A DNA stretch of 64,000 bases. It comes from Proteus columbae (lineage in GTDB: Bacteria; Pseudomonadota; Gammaproteobacteria; Enterobacterales; Enterobacteriaceae). The translations under genes and the position numbers were made by a program. The stretch's first letter is position 1. Every line of letters starts with the position of its first letter. Positions 1 to 8,573 of this stretch are shown here, piece after piece. The notes beneath the pieces were generated by a model. That model made no database searches. It saw only the letters and a program-made list of their open reading frames with translations, and was not told the DNA's origin. The DNA is taken from the NCBI RefSeq assembly GCF_009914335.1, contig NZ_CP043925.1:3410001-3474000 (forward strand). The letters run 5' to 3'.

Positions 1-525
1 AGCTATAGAAATTTGCTCTTGTAAAGATGGCAACGGTACAGTGATCGCACCAAGCTTGTCAAAGTAAAGGCGCAAGCGCATGTCCATAATGCCACGAGAA
101 TTTTTACGGAATATCTTTTTAGCTATTTCGGTTCTAAAAAGATAAGCGAAATACCTTGGGTCAATGTCTTTGCTTACCTGTCTCAATACGTCATAGGCCG
201 GACTGGTAACACCATCATATTCCGACAAACCCACTGCCCCCATCCAAGCCAAAAGCTTGTTCACGACAATATCGTTCTTTCTGACAATCCAATATCCATC
301 GGTCGAGCTGGCTTTGTTACCTCTGGCTTCCAAATCTTTGCGTGGCTTTACCCCAATGCCTGCATATAAAGAAAGTAACTCGTAATCATTGTCTGCTGGT
401 GCTGCGTCGGTTACTAACCTAAATAGATCTTTTACGCGCTTTTCTTGCCACACACTAGGTATAGTTTCTGACCATTCGCCTTCGGCGTTTTTATACGAAT
501 CATAGGTTTCTGAATGCAACTTCAT
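1..525 (-). CDS. hsdS: Type I restriction-modification specificity subunit HsdS (partial, C-terminus outside window)
   Basis: About 175 N-terminal residues are visible and the frame stays open through position 1. The protein begins MKLHSETYDSYKNAEG and reads like the first target-recognition domain of a type I specificity subunit (Methylase_S family), including a conserved-looking segment ending in LPSLQEQ. In this family HsdS selects the DNA target and holds two HsdM and two HsdR subunits. The start is fixed by a 4-bp ATGA overlap with the hsdM stop, typical of hsdMS operons. hsdR is not in view and is expected further left. The family call is firm; the target sequence cannot be read from this. 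Confidence 0.85.
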   Translation of the reverse strand, partial: MKLHSETYDSYKNAEGEWSETIPSVWQEKRVKDLFRLVTDAAPADNDYELLSLYAGIGVKPRKDLEARGNKASSTDGYWIVRKNDIVVNKLLAWMGAVGLSEYDGVTSPAYDVLRQVSKDIDPRYFAYLFRTEIAKKIFRKNSRGIMDMRLRLYFDKLGAITVPLPSLQEQISIA

Positions 526-2600
526 AGTGCGATAGCCTCATCCAGTTGTTTTAACTCTTCCTCTAGTGCTGCGATTTCCTTTAAAACATCTTCAACACTG
601 TGTTGCGCCTCTGGCTTGTAGAAAATTTTGTTAAAGTTAATTTCTACACCCACAACATTTTCAAGATATTCAAACGGTTTACTGATGTATTTCGCCATAA
701 AGGCTTCAATAGCTTGCTGATTAAGCACAGAATCTTTGTTAAATGGAATAACTTCGTAGTCTTTTTGATAATCCGGAGTCAACTCAACAGTAATTTCAAT
801 TCGTTCCGGTAGTTTTTTTGTGGCTTTCTTGAGTGCAGCCTTAATGATAATTTTCCCGCATCCTAATGCTTGAGCAGCCCCTGTTTTACGATCTTCTTTG
901 ATTAAGGTTTCTTGCTCGTCATCGTAATAGTAGGTGCTTGAATTGGTCGTGACCTTAAGCGGCTGTTCTTTATAGTTAAGACCTGAAACAAATGGTTTGA
1001 TATCTTGTTCAAAATACTCAAATAAAGAACTGTAAGATTCACTACTAAATTCTGTAATAGAAAACTCATTAAGCATTCTCTCGCCGTCAGTCAAAGACGT
1101 AACCGTTAATGGTTTAGAGGCAGCTCTCTTCATTTCGCCAGTTTTTTTATCTTCTTTCATTGGCAGCTGCGATTCAAAACTTAACCCGTTTTGATCTACA
1201 TTGGTTAGCATGATCGCTTGTTTATTGAAGTAAAAGTGTTCCTTTTCAAAGACCTTGGTAAATTCATTGTCCTGACATTCAACCAGTGCTTTCACTATTT
1301 CGGTTCTTTGCTCTTCGGCAACTTCACGCTTTTTGGAGCCTTTGTTTTTTATCAGTAAGGACCACTTTTCGCTCGCATTAATAACTGTTACTTTATCTTT
1401 TATATTCATGGGCTTGTTTTTATTTATTACCCATAGATAAGTGTATATAGGCGTGTTGAAGAACTCATCTGTAGGTAATTGAATTATTGCTTCAACTAAA
1501 TCCTTATCAAGCATCCATTTTCGGATGTTGCTCTCCGCCGAACCAGCATCACCACTAAATAATGTAGAGCCATTATGAACAACAACACCTATACCATTGG
1601 CATCCAATTTTGAGATTAAGTGCTGCATAAAGAGCAACTGACCATCAGAGATCGATGGTAAAAATTTGAAGCGTTCGGTTTTGTCGTTTTGAATGTCTTT
1701 GGCATAGCCAGACCAACTTACACCATAAGGTGGATTGGCAATAACCACATCAAACTCTTCGTTGTCGAATTTATCATCAACTAAAGTGTTGCCATGTTCG
1801 ATTTTTGAATCAGGGCGAAAACGACTTTCGATCTTTGCTAGTGCATAAAGCGCGTCGTTCCAATCTTGCCCATATGTTTGAGTTAGACGCTTAAACTTTT
1901 TGTTTATGCGGTCTTCAACACCAAATAGCATGTTGCCGCCACCGCAGGTACAGTCATAAATTTTAAGAAGCTTGTCGGATTCTTCTATTTTCGAAGCGAC
2001 AATGTCACTAATAAGCGCAATTACATCATCAGGGGTGTACTGCTCCCCGGCGGTTTCTGCTGAGATGTCAGCCCATTTACGTTTGATATGCTCTTCTAGT
2101 GTGGTGATCTCAGAGTTATTAAAAGGCTTGAGGTCAATTTCAGCCCAAAGTTTGGTATAGCCAAGCAATACCTTTTTTGCTTTGAGTTTGGCTATTACAC
2201 CTCGTATATCAAGAAACTTTTCGCCTTCAACGGCATCTACGCCAAGCAGGTCTTTCGTTTCACCATCAAAGCCATTAAGGTAGGCATCGAAGTCGATATC
2301 AAAAGATTTGTCGTTTTTACAAATATCGGATAACGATTGGTTTTTCTCAAAAATGAAGATGTTGTAGCCTTGGCCTTTATCTTTGATGAGATCATAGAGA
2401 TCTTCTTGTTGAATCTCTTTAAATGCTTCTTCGCCTATTTCTGCCTTTAGTTCATCAAACATCCGTATAAGCCGGCTTTCAATCATCACAAGAGCAAAGA
2501 AAGGCATCATGAACGAAGGCCATTCTGATTCTTTAATACCACTACCACGTAGAAGGTCAGCAGTTGCCCAAATTTTTGATTCGTATTGTAAAATATTCAT
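522..2600 (-). CDS. hsdM: Type I restriction-modification methyltransferase HsdM
   Basis: A 692-residue N6-adenine methyltransferase subunit. The SAM-binding region (DCTCGGGNMLFG, about residue 217) and the catalytic NPPYGVSW motif (about residue 290) are both present. An N-terminal helical segment precedes the catalytic domain, and a long C-terminal region ends in a coiled-coil-like stretch rich in E, L and K. It would methylate adenine in the site chosen by HsdS and so protect the ICE host from the partner nuclease. It lies 8 bp after the WYL gene and overlaps hsdS by 4 bp, so the three genes read as one operon. It is longer than the classical HsdM (about 530 residues), as in the larger N-6 DNA methylase subfamily. 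Confidence 0.9.
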   Translation of the reverse strand: MNILQYESKIWATADLLRGSGIKESEWPSFMMPFFALVMIESRLIRMFDELKAEIGEEAFKEIQQEDLYDLIKDKGQGYNIFIFEKNQSLSDICKNDKSFDIDFDAYLNGFDGETKDLLGVDAVEGEKFLDIRGVIAKLKAKKVLLGYTKLWAEIDLKPFNNSEITTLEEHIKRKWADISAETAGEQYTPDDVIALISDIVASKIEESDKLLKIYDCTCGGGNMLFGVEDRINKKFKRLTQTYGQDWNDALYALAKIESRFRPDSKIEHGNTLVDDKFDNEEFDVVIANPPYGVSWSGYAKDIQNDKTERFKFLPSISDGQLLFMQHLISKLDANGIGVVVHNGSTLFSGDAGSAESNIRKWMLDKDLVEAIIQLPTDEFFNTPIYTYLWVINKNKPMNIKDKVTVINASEKWSLLIKNKGSKKREVAEEQRTEIVKALVECQDNEFTKVFEKEHFYFNKQAIMLTNVDQNGLSFESQLPMKEDKKTGEMKRAASKPLTVTSLTDGERMLNEFSITEFSSESYSSLFEYFEQDIKPFVSGLNYKEQPLKVTTNSSTYYYDDEQETLIKEDRKTGAAQALGCGKIIIKAALKKATKKLPERIEITVELTPDYQKDYEVIPFNKDSVLNQQAIEAFMAKYISKPFEYLENVVGVEINFNKIFYKPEAQHSVEDVLKEIAALEEELKQLDEAIAL

Positions 2601-2608
2601 GTTCTTCC

Positions 2609-3556
2609 CTATGCTGTGACGCTATCGAAACCAGGAGCAATCGCAAGGTTACCGACACCGTATAAAGTTTGATAATTTTTTAGCCATAAATGGAATTCGG
2701 GTGTTTTTAGCTGAGCCTCTTTGGAACAATCGACATTCCAAAGCCGAAGCAAATACCCAGCGGTTGCCGCTCTAATCTCAACCTTTAGAACGCCACCCGT
2801 CATGCCATAGTCCAGCTCTATCGCTTCGCTGTGCTCAATACGTGGATGCGGCACTAACTCAAGCTCTACAAATCGGTTCCATTGCCGATCTTGGGTTTCG
2901 AGCTCACTTTCTTTGATAACAGAAGGCGACAAAGTGGAATCTTCAAGCACAACCGCTGCTTTAATTCGGGTCAGTACAAAATCACGGAACTCACCATGGT
3001 TGCGGTCAAAACCACGAACATGCCAACGCAAGCCATTGTCTACAAGCGTATGCGGCACAATTTCACGCGTGGTTTCACCGCTCGATAACGATACATAGGT
3101 GATACGTAAGGCTTTGCCTTTGTGTATGGCCTCGGTGACTTTCGCCACTATCGATAAACTCGGCTTGTTAAGGTGATAAGGCGCTTCACAAGCAAGGGGT
3201 GGTTTTACCTTTCCAGTGAAGCCATCACCGTACCCTTGGCTAATGGTTGCCAGTGTTCTCACAACGTCGTAGTCGAACAAGGATTCAAATGCTTCACCAC
3301 GCTTATGCAACTTGAGCTTTTGGTCATACTCAATGTTGCCTGGTGCAAGCTCTCGGTACATTGTGAAGTCTTTCGTTGCTTGTGCGGCCGCTATGCTGAA
3401 GCGATCGACTAAATCTGCCCGTACCGCCTCTCCCTTAAACAATAAGGTGAAATCGATATGGGCAATGCGATCCCTGGTTGCTTGTGGCAACTGCGCTATC
3501 TGCGAAAGCCTATCTGACTTCGCCACTACCGTTTGTTTCAGACCATCATTTGTCAT
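2609..3556 (-). CDS. WYL-domain transcriptional regulator (BrxR/CapW-like)
   Basis: A 315-residue protein. An N-terminal winged-helix-like region (residues 1-100) precedes a WYL-type domain (about residues 140-215), in which the segment LRWHVRGFDRNHGEF and the following R-containing strand match WYL proteins. A further C-terminal domain follows. Regulators of this build (BrxR, CapW) are known to sit at the head of defence operons and repress them. Here it precedes hsdM by 8 bp, which fits that role. Regulation of this particular R-M operon is inferred from position only. A 19-bp perfect palindrome 177 bp upstream is a candidate operator. Confidence 0.8.
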   Translation of the reverse strand: MTNDGLKQTVVAKSDRLSQIAQLPQATRDRIAHIDFTLLFKGEAVRADLVDRFSIAAAQATKDFTMYRELAPGNIEYDQKLKLHKRGEAFESLFDYDVVRTLATISQGYGDGFTGKVKPPLACEAPYHLNKPSLSIVAKVTEAIHKGKALRITYVSLSSGETTREIVPHTLVDNGLRWHVRGFDRNHGEFRDFVLTRIKAAVVLEDSTLSPSVIKESELETQDRQWNRFVELELVPHPRIEHSEAIELDYGMTGGVLKVEIRAATAGYLLRLWNVDCSKEAQLKTPEFHLWLKNYQTLYGVGNLAIAPGFDSVTA

Positions 3557-3873
3557 GCGTCTTGTTTATCCAATTCAACCTGTTTCTTAAAACTCTGTTT
3601 ATAAAATACGGACCGACATCGCGTAATCACATTGAAAAGCGTCACTCAATGCTGCTCTTCATTCGCAATGACTTAGCAATCTCTACTGGTTGAAGCTGGA
3701 CAGATGGCCATAAAACACTGAATAGGCTTCAACCTAATAAATTTTATTAGGTATCATCCTATCACAAATTATTTTGTAGGGAAGACTAAGCGGCAACTTT
3801 TTGATCTGGATTGCAATTGCCGCTCAGGTATGGGCGTGAAGACATTGTTTCATACCATTGATGATAGCCGCTA
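3557..3873. promoter_or_regulatory. Intergenic region with 19-bp perfect palindrome upstream of the WYL-hsdM-hsdS operon
   Basis: No convincing gene is seen in these 317 bp. Positions 3733-3751 form a perfect palindrome, CCTAATAAA-T-TTTATTAGG, in an AT-rich stretch. WYL regulators of the BrxR type bind inverted repeats near their own promoter, so this is a plausible operator. It could also be a terminator for the gene ending at 3874 or chance AT-rich symmetry. Confidence 0.4.
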
Positions 3874-4173
3874 TCAATGCGCTACCCGAACCAGTGGCAC
3901 CACGATGTTACCGCGATGAGATACCCCTTTGTCCGACTCTGTAGACATCAGGGCTCGTTGCTCACTCTCCTGAATGCGCCTGGCGACTTCTGCCTGAGCT
4001 GGTAGCAATGGCAGCATCCCTTCAGCAATCGCGTCTGGGGCAGACTCTTGGCCACAGGACATCAAATGCTTCCATGGATCTTTAAGAAAGCGCTCGAATG
4101 TGATGCCAAATTCAATGATGCGGGCAGAGACGAAGATTTCGCCCCAGTATTCAATGTAGGTGTCTTGGTACAT
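3874..4173 (-). CDS. Small conserved-type protein of unknown function
   Basis: A 99-residue protein starting MYQDTYIEYWGEIF. I do not recognise a domain. It is acidic to neutral with a central helical region (about residues 50-75), has no signal peptide and no membrane segment. It lies between the R-M operon and the exonuclease gene, on the same strand as both, in a part of SXT/R391 elements that carries small uncharacterised core genes. Coding status is supported by the open frame, an ATG start and the lack of a competing gene on the other strand. Confidence 0.5.
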   Translation of the reverse strand: MYQDTYIEYWGEIFVSARIIEFGITFERFLKDPWKHLMSCGQESAPDAIAEGMLPLLPAQAEVARRIQESEQRALMSTESDKGVSHRGNIVVPLVRVAH

Positions 4174-4372
4174 GGAAAGATTCCTCTTGTTGGTTATATA
4201 CCCTTCCTACATGCAGCCGCAGCGGTGTTACCTGCATTCGCTCACCCCAATCACATAGAAGATCTATGCTCATGGGGACTCGCTCACTTGCCGCCTAGCT
4301 GCAACACCAAGTAGTTTGGGTATAACGTAAGTTCACTTTCCATTTTCCAGAGGTTTTCAAATATGCAAGGGG

Positions 4373-5281
4373 CTATGACAAAGCTTTAAATCGATTGCGG
4401 GCATCTTTGTAGTCATAGTGGGCATGTTCTGAGCCACGATGATACAAATCATCCAGGTAAGTTTGTTCCTGCGGCAACTCGTCTTCGCTGATTTCGCGCC
4501 ACCAATGTTTGTTGGCACCTTTAACACCGTCATGCCAGCGGTAACCACGCTCTTTTAAATAGTCCTTTACGTCAAACGGTGCACCAAACGCACGAACTAA
4601 CACAGTTCGTCTGTCTGCTTCAGACAACAAGTTTGCAACGGACTCGGGCAATAAATAGAACAACCAGGCCATCGCCAAACAATCGGTTGCGGCTCTGTGT
4701 CCTTCATAGAACCAACCTAAGCGAAGCAGCAGGTACTCAAGCTTTCGACTTTCAAAACCCAATGCTTTCCAATCTATGCCACTGGCTGAACAGGCCCAAG
4801 ATAGATGGCCTAATGCGGCAAACCGCTTTTCAAAGAAAGGACGATCAAACTGTGCATTGTGTGCAACCACCAGCGGATCATCGGATAACCAACTCGCTAC
4901 CAGTGAATCATCAATGTGCTGGCCTTGCACCATCTCATCAGTGATGCCGGTTAACTCGGTAATAAGCTCGGGGATTGGCTTGCCGGGATCTTCATACAGG
5001 CTGATCACATCAACAATCGACACAATCCGCTTAGCTGATGGGCTGTAAAGCACCTTAACCATACCAAGCTCAATAATGGACTCGTCATCGGCAGACAGTC
5101 CGGTTGTCTCTGTATCGAGCAGCACCATTGGCTGTTCATCGCCGACCATAGGAGAAAGTTCAAGTGGCCAAGTCTGCGGCTCACGCGTTAATGGAATCCG
5201 TTCCAGCAATCTAAAATCTTCTGGTCTTTCTGGGATATCCGCGAGGCGCTCTAGCGGAAATGGCGCAGGGACTCTTGTCAT
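4373..5281 (-). CDS. DEDDh-family 3'-5' exonuclease (DnaQ/RNase T-like)
   Basis: A 302-residue protein with the three exonuclease motifs in order: DTETTGLS near residue 57 (Exo I), VVAHNAQFDRPFF near 135 (Exo II) and HRAATDC near 200 (Exo III, giving the DEDDh type). These residues bind the two metal ions that cleave nucleotides from 3' ends. The C-terminal 90 residues (rich in K, R, W and H) form an extra region beyond the exonuclease fold. An exonuclease-like gene in this neighbourhood is a known part of SXT/R391 elements. Substrate (DNA or RNA) and role in the ICE cannot be told from sequence. Confidence 0.8.
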   Translation of the reverse strand: MTRVPAPFPLERLADIPERPEDFRLLERIPLTREPQTWPLELSPMVGDEQPMVLLDTETTGLSADDESIIELGMVKVLYSPSAKRIVSIVDVISLYEDPGKPIPELITELTGITDEMVQGQHIDDSLVASWLSDDPLVVAHNAQFDRPFFEKRFAALGHLSWACSASGIDWKALGFESRKLEYLLLRLGWFYEGHRAATDCLAMAWLFYLLPESVANLLSEADRRTVLVRAFGAPFDVKDYLKERGYRWHDGVKGANKHWWREISEDELPQEQTYLDDLYHRGSEHAHYDYKDARNRFKALS

Positions 5282-5921
5282 TGATGGTTCCTCTTCAATT
5301 CTATTGTTCGCTTTGGGTTATTTCACTGTGCCACAGGTAGTACAAAATGCACCTTGGATACCTCAGCGTTTTTTTAATCTTTCTACTGTGTGAACCCATG
5401 TATGAAGGCTTTGGCTAAGCCTTTCAGAAAGCCTTAGCCAAACCGTTTAGGTAACCCTTACCGATACCCTTTACGTATGGCTTAGCCAACCCCTTTTCAA
5501 ACGGTTGAAAAAGGCTTGAACTGAGTTCGACTGAGCATTTTAAAGATGCTCCTGACTTCGCTTTAAGCCAGTAAATTCAATACGAAGCAGAATTTTACTA
5601 ACTGTTTTTAAACCCTTTGCAAAGGGTTCAACAAGCCTTGTCTGACGGTTACTTGACCCATGCGTTAACCAGTAGCAGTAACAGGATCAGTAACAGAAAC
5701 AAGAGCAGTAGGCAGAAGCAGTATTGTCCAAGCCTTGCAGGCTTTGACGAGGGCGAGTGATCCCCCACATCAAGCTTTTCAACACAAAAAAGAAATCACC
5801 CACGACACAACGTCTTACTCGAACAACTACAGTTTTACCTACAATTTTACTTGTAGAAATCAGCATAGCATTAGATACTGTATAAACAAACAGTATCTAT
5901 TGTAATTTTTCGAGGTTCGTC
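5282..5921. other. 640-bp gene-free, repeat-rich region upstream of rumA
   Basis: No gene of convincing quality is seen here. Positions 5410-5442 form a hairpin (15-bp arms around TTTGGCTAAG, one mismatch, 3-base loop). Related AAGGCTT/TTAGCCAA words recur to about 5520, and a second short symmetry ACCCTTTGC-AAAGGGT lies near 5611-5627. Positions 5670-5726 hold a run of CAGTA/ACAG words at close spacing. The region ends with the SOS box of rumAB. What the repeats do is unknown. Confidence 0.5.
5876..5895. promoter_or_regulatory. LexA (SOS) box upstream of rumAB
   Basis: TACTGTATAAACAAACAGTA matches the enterobacterial LexA consensus CTGT-N8-ACAG with extended TA flanks. It ends 26 bp before the rumA start. 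UmuDC-type operons, including rumAB of R391, are known to be LexA-controlled. Confidence 0.85.
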
Positions 5922-6372
5922 ATGAGTGTCTCGCTGATAGGCCGTAGCGGCGCACTTGCCTTCATCAAAGCCAAGCGCCTTCGTATTCCATTGTTCATGG
6001 AACGTGTTTCTGCTGGTTTTCCCTCACCAGCACAGGTTTTATGTTGAGCAAACGCTCGACCTTAACGAGCTTTGCATCAAACGACCGGCTGCAACGTTCT
6101 TTGTGCGTGTTGAAGGTGATTCTATGATTGATGCTGGGATTCACCCAGATGATATTCTGGTGGTTGATCGCTCTGTCCAAGCAGAACACGGTGACATTGT
6201 CATCGCTGGTATCCATGGTGAACTCACGGTAAAGGAGCTTCAGCTAAGGCCGTGCGTCATGCTGCTCCCAAGAAACCAGGTGTATGAGCCCATTCATATT
6301 CCTGAAGGGACAGAGTTAGAGATATTTGGTGTGGTCACCAATGTGGTGCGAAACATGCGCCGCAAGTCGTGA
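5922..6372 (+). pseudogene. rumA: rumA (UmuD-like mutagenesis subunit), frameshifted
   Basis: ATG at 5922 opens MSVSLIGRSGALAFIKAKRL, with an A-G pair (VSAGFP) at the usual UmuD self-cleavage place. This frame stops at 6045-6047. The rest of a normal UmuD continues in the +1 frame from about 6040 (YVEQTLDLNEL), with the catalytic Ser in GDSMID and the Lys in ELTVKEL, and ends at 6370-6372. UmuD proteins read SPA-x-DYVEQ across this point, but the DNA has CAG-GTTT-TAT where CAG-GAT-TAT is expected, so one base is extra. The break lies just after the cleavage site. Unless it is a sequencing error, no full-length RumA is made. Confidence 0.75.
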
Positions 6373-6379
6373 GTATCCC

Positions 6380-7038
6380 ATGCCTGTATTTGCCTTGGTG
6401 GACTGCAACAATTTTTACGCCAGTTGTGAGAAGCTGTTTCGTCCTGATTTAAAAGATACGCCGGTTGTGGTGCTGTCTAACAATGACGGCTGCGTGGTTG
6501 CACGCTCACGTGAAGCTAAGTTACTCGGTATAAAAATGGGCGTACCCGTCTTTCAGATCAAAGCTGAAATGCAGCGCCATGGCATTTTGGCATTCTCGTC
6601 CAATTACGCGCTGTACGCAGATTTGAGCAGTCGAGTGATGCGCACTTTAGAAGAGATGGCACCACGAGTAGAGGTTTACTCCATTGACGAAGCGTTTTTG
6701 GATTTAACCGGTATTGAGTCGGCCATATCCCTTGTCGAGTTCGGACAAAAAGTGCGAGAGCGCATAGGCCACTGGATTGGGATCACCGTTTGTGTAGGCA
6801 TTGCACCGACTAAAACACTCGCCAAACTGGCTAACCATGCCGCCAAAAAATATCCAGCTACTCAGGGGGTTGTAGACCTGACCAATCCAGATCGGCAACG
6901 TCGATTGCTCGCATTAGTCCCGGTTGATGATGTTTGGGGCGTTGGTAGACGGCTTTCTAAGCGTTTAAATGCGTTGGGTATCACCACAGCCTTAGATCTC
7001 GCCAATGCCTCTCCTAGAGCCATCAGAGACCAGTTTTC
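6380..7038 (+). pseudogene. rumB: rumB 5' part (UmuC-like Y-family DNA polymerase), interrupted
   Basis: About 220 N-terminal residues of a Y-family translesion polymerase (polymerase V catalytic subunit type). The palm motif DCNNFYASCEKLF and the catalytic SIDEAFLDL are present. It starts 7 bp after the rumA stop. The frame is cut by an IS4-family element at 7039 within codons for RDQFS. The missing C-terminal part (little finger and beyond) is found at 46029-47072. rumB is the known insertion site of the resistance region in SXT. Confidence 0.9.
6605..7038 (+). repeat. rumB internal segment, left copy of 434-bp duplication
   Basis: This stretch is present again at 46029-46462 in direct orientation. 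The first 190 or so bases differ at about nine positions (for example TACGCA/TATGCA, AAA/CAA), while the remaining 240 or so are identical. It is therefore not a simple fresh duplication. Confidence 0.9.
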
Positions 7039-8363
7039 CTGAGGTATCCCCAGAAATTCTGTAGTTAAAATAAAATGTTAGTTGATTGGGGAACATTCAT
7101 GGCGGTTCCTGATCTGATCATTCGCCAAAACTCCCACACCGCGGATGCTCACCATGAATGTAAAAGCTATGCTCGCTGATTTCCTCACCTTTGTCACGCC
7201 AAAATCAATGCATAAAGCCCGATTTTCGGTTTTGCTAGATGCGGTAACCGCCCTGGCAAAGGATGCGTGTTGCACCGTTACTGCGATTGGCCGGGCGATG
7301 CCTGGCTCTTCAGATAAGGTCAGTATCAAACGGGCAGATCGTCTACTCAATAATCCTAACCTGCAACGAGAGCTGCCATTGATTTATGCTGCGCTGACGG
7401 CTTCTATTGTTGGCCATAAAACTAAGCCGATGATTTTGGTTGACTGGAGCAATGCCGATACTGCCAAGCGACACTTTATCCTGCGTGCCAGCATTGCCGC
7501 TGACGGTAGAGCGTTGACTCTGCTACAGAAGATTGCCGCCGCAGAAGATTATACCTGCCCACACCTACACGGGGCGTTTTTAAAGCAGCTTAAAGCCATG
7601 CTACCCAAGGACTGTAAGCCCGTAATTGTCACTGACGCGGGGTTTAAAGTTCCATGGCTGAAACAAGTGCGTAAGCTGGGATGGCATTATGTAGCTAGAG
7701 TTCGAGGCAATGTGAAGCTTAAATTGGCAGAGCAGGACAAGTTTATCAGTGTTAATCAGCTTTATCGGCAAGCGAAGAAGGATCCAAAAAGTGTAGGAAA
7801 AATCATGCTTGCCCAAACACAACACTATGAAACGCAGGCCGTCCTGGTTGGCAAAGGTTATAAGCTATTGAAACGCGATAAAAATAAGACGTATAAGGAA
7901 CCATGGTTGTTGGTGTCATCCTTAGCTGACTGCCATGGGTATGCGGATAAAATTGCTAAGTGCTACAGTAGCCGAATGCAAATTGAAGAAAGCTTCCGTG
8001 ATCAGAAAAGTCACCGCTATGGCCTGGGTAGCGATTTGCATGGTACCAAGAAGAAATCTCGCTTAGAGATACTGCTACTACTGGCCGCATTGGTTAATTG
8101 GTTTCATTACCTGCTAGGTAGCGCAGCGGAGAAAGCGGGTTTGCACCTGCGTTATCAAGCTAACACCGTTAAAAATAGGCGGGTATTGGCCCTGAATTTC
8201 CTTGGGATATTACTTTGCAAAGAACCCAAACAGCGAATACGCAGGCAATATTATCAGCAGGGACTTAAACAAATACTACAGTGGGTGGTTCAGTGGGACT
8301 GGGCAGTAATCAAACAGGCTGATAGCTGATTGTATGAATGGAAATTTTGTGGGGATCCCTCAG
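7039..8363 (+). mobile_element. IS4-family insertion sequence, IS10-like group
   Basis: A 1,325-bp element with terminal inverted repeats: left CTGAGGTATCCCCAGAAATT; right end read inward CTGAGGGATCCCCACAAAAT. Length and transposase match the IS10 group. The left flank is rumB and the right flank is a Tn3-family tnpA remnant. The 9-bp flanks (CCAGTTTTC and CAGCTAAGT) differ, so it marks a junction made by deletion or rearrangement rather than a simple insertion. Confidence 0.85.
7145..8329 (+). CDS. IS4-family (IS10-like) transposase
   Basis: A 394-residue DDE transposase. The segment LVDWSNAD near residue 98 holds the first catalytic Asp, VTDAGFKVPW near 160 the second, and the YREK-like part reads YSSRMQIEESFRDQKS near 278, with the catalytic Glu. 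These motifs parallel those of the IS10 transposase (VSDAGFKVPW, YSKRMQIEETFRDLK). A start at the internal ATG at 7154 is equally possible. It spans nearly the whole element and looks intact. Confidence 0.9.
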   Translation: MLTMNVKAMLADFLTFVTPKSMHKARFSVLLDAVTALAKDACCTVTAIGRAMPGSSDKVSIKRADRLLNNPNLQRELPLIYAALTASIVGHKTKPMILVDWSNADTAKRHFILRASIAADGRALTLLQKIAAAEDYTCPHLHGAFLKQLKAMLPKDCKPVIVTDAGFKVPWLKQVRKLGWHYVARVRGNVKLKLAEQDKFISVNQLYRQAKKDPKSVGKIMLAQTQHYETQAVLVGKGYKLLKRDKNKTYKEPWLLVSSLADCHGYADKIAKCYSSRMQIEESFRDQKSHRYGLGSDLHGTKKKSRLEILLLLAALVNWFHYLLGSAAEKAGLHLRYQANTVKNRRVLALNFLGILLCKEPKQRIRRQYYQQGLKQILQWVVQWDWAVIKQADS

Positions 8364-8573
8364 CCAGCTAAGTCGATTTCTTTGCGGTCTTTATTAAAGG
8401 CATATTCCCCATTTAGATTAATGTGTTGCCAAGCAACAGGTGAAAGCCGAGAAATAACATCAACCACATCTTGCCTACCGTTCCTCTCTTGGATTTGTAA
8501 AAATGCCGATAGTAACGCGGAATTATAATAAATAATGCAATTTGAAATGAGTCGAGCACAATCGTTCCATTGT
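8360..8573 (-). pseudogene. Tn3-family transposase, C-terminal fragment (disrupted host transposon)
   Basis: The minus-strand translation WNDCARLISNCIIYYNSALL, followed by SPVAWQHINLNGEY, is the characteristic C-terminus of Tn3-family TnpA. The frame enters from 8573, where the 3,212-bp Tn3-family element begins, and ends in a TGA contributed by the IS at its left. The preceding part of the same protein (ending NDYQVSQ) is at 45049-45616. Removing 8574-45048 and one copy of ATTGT joins the two in frame. Confidence 0.9.

Noticed and set aside
5670-5726. CRISPR-like or iteron array
   Set aside because: The CAGTA/ACAG words are too short and unevenly spaced for a CRISPR, and no replication gene is adjacent.
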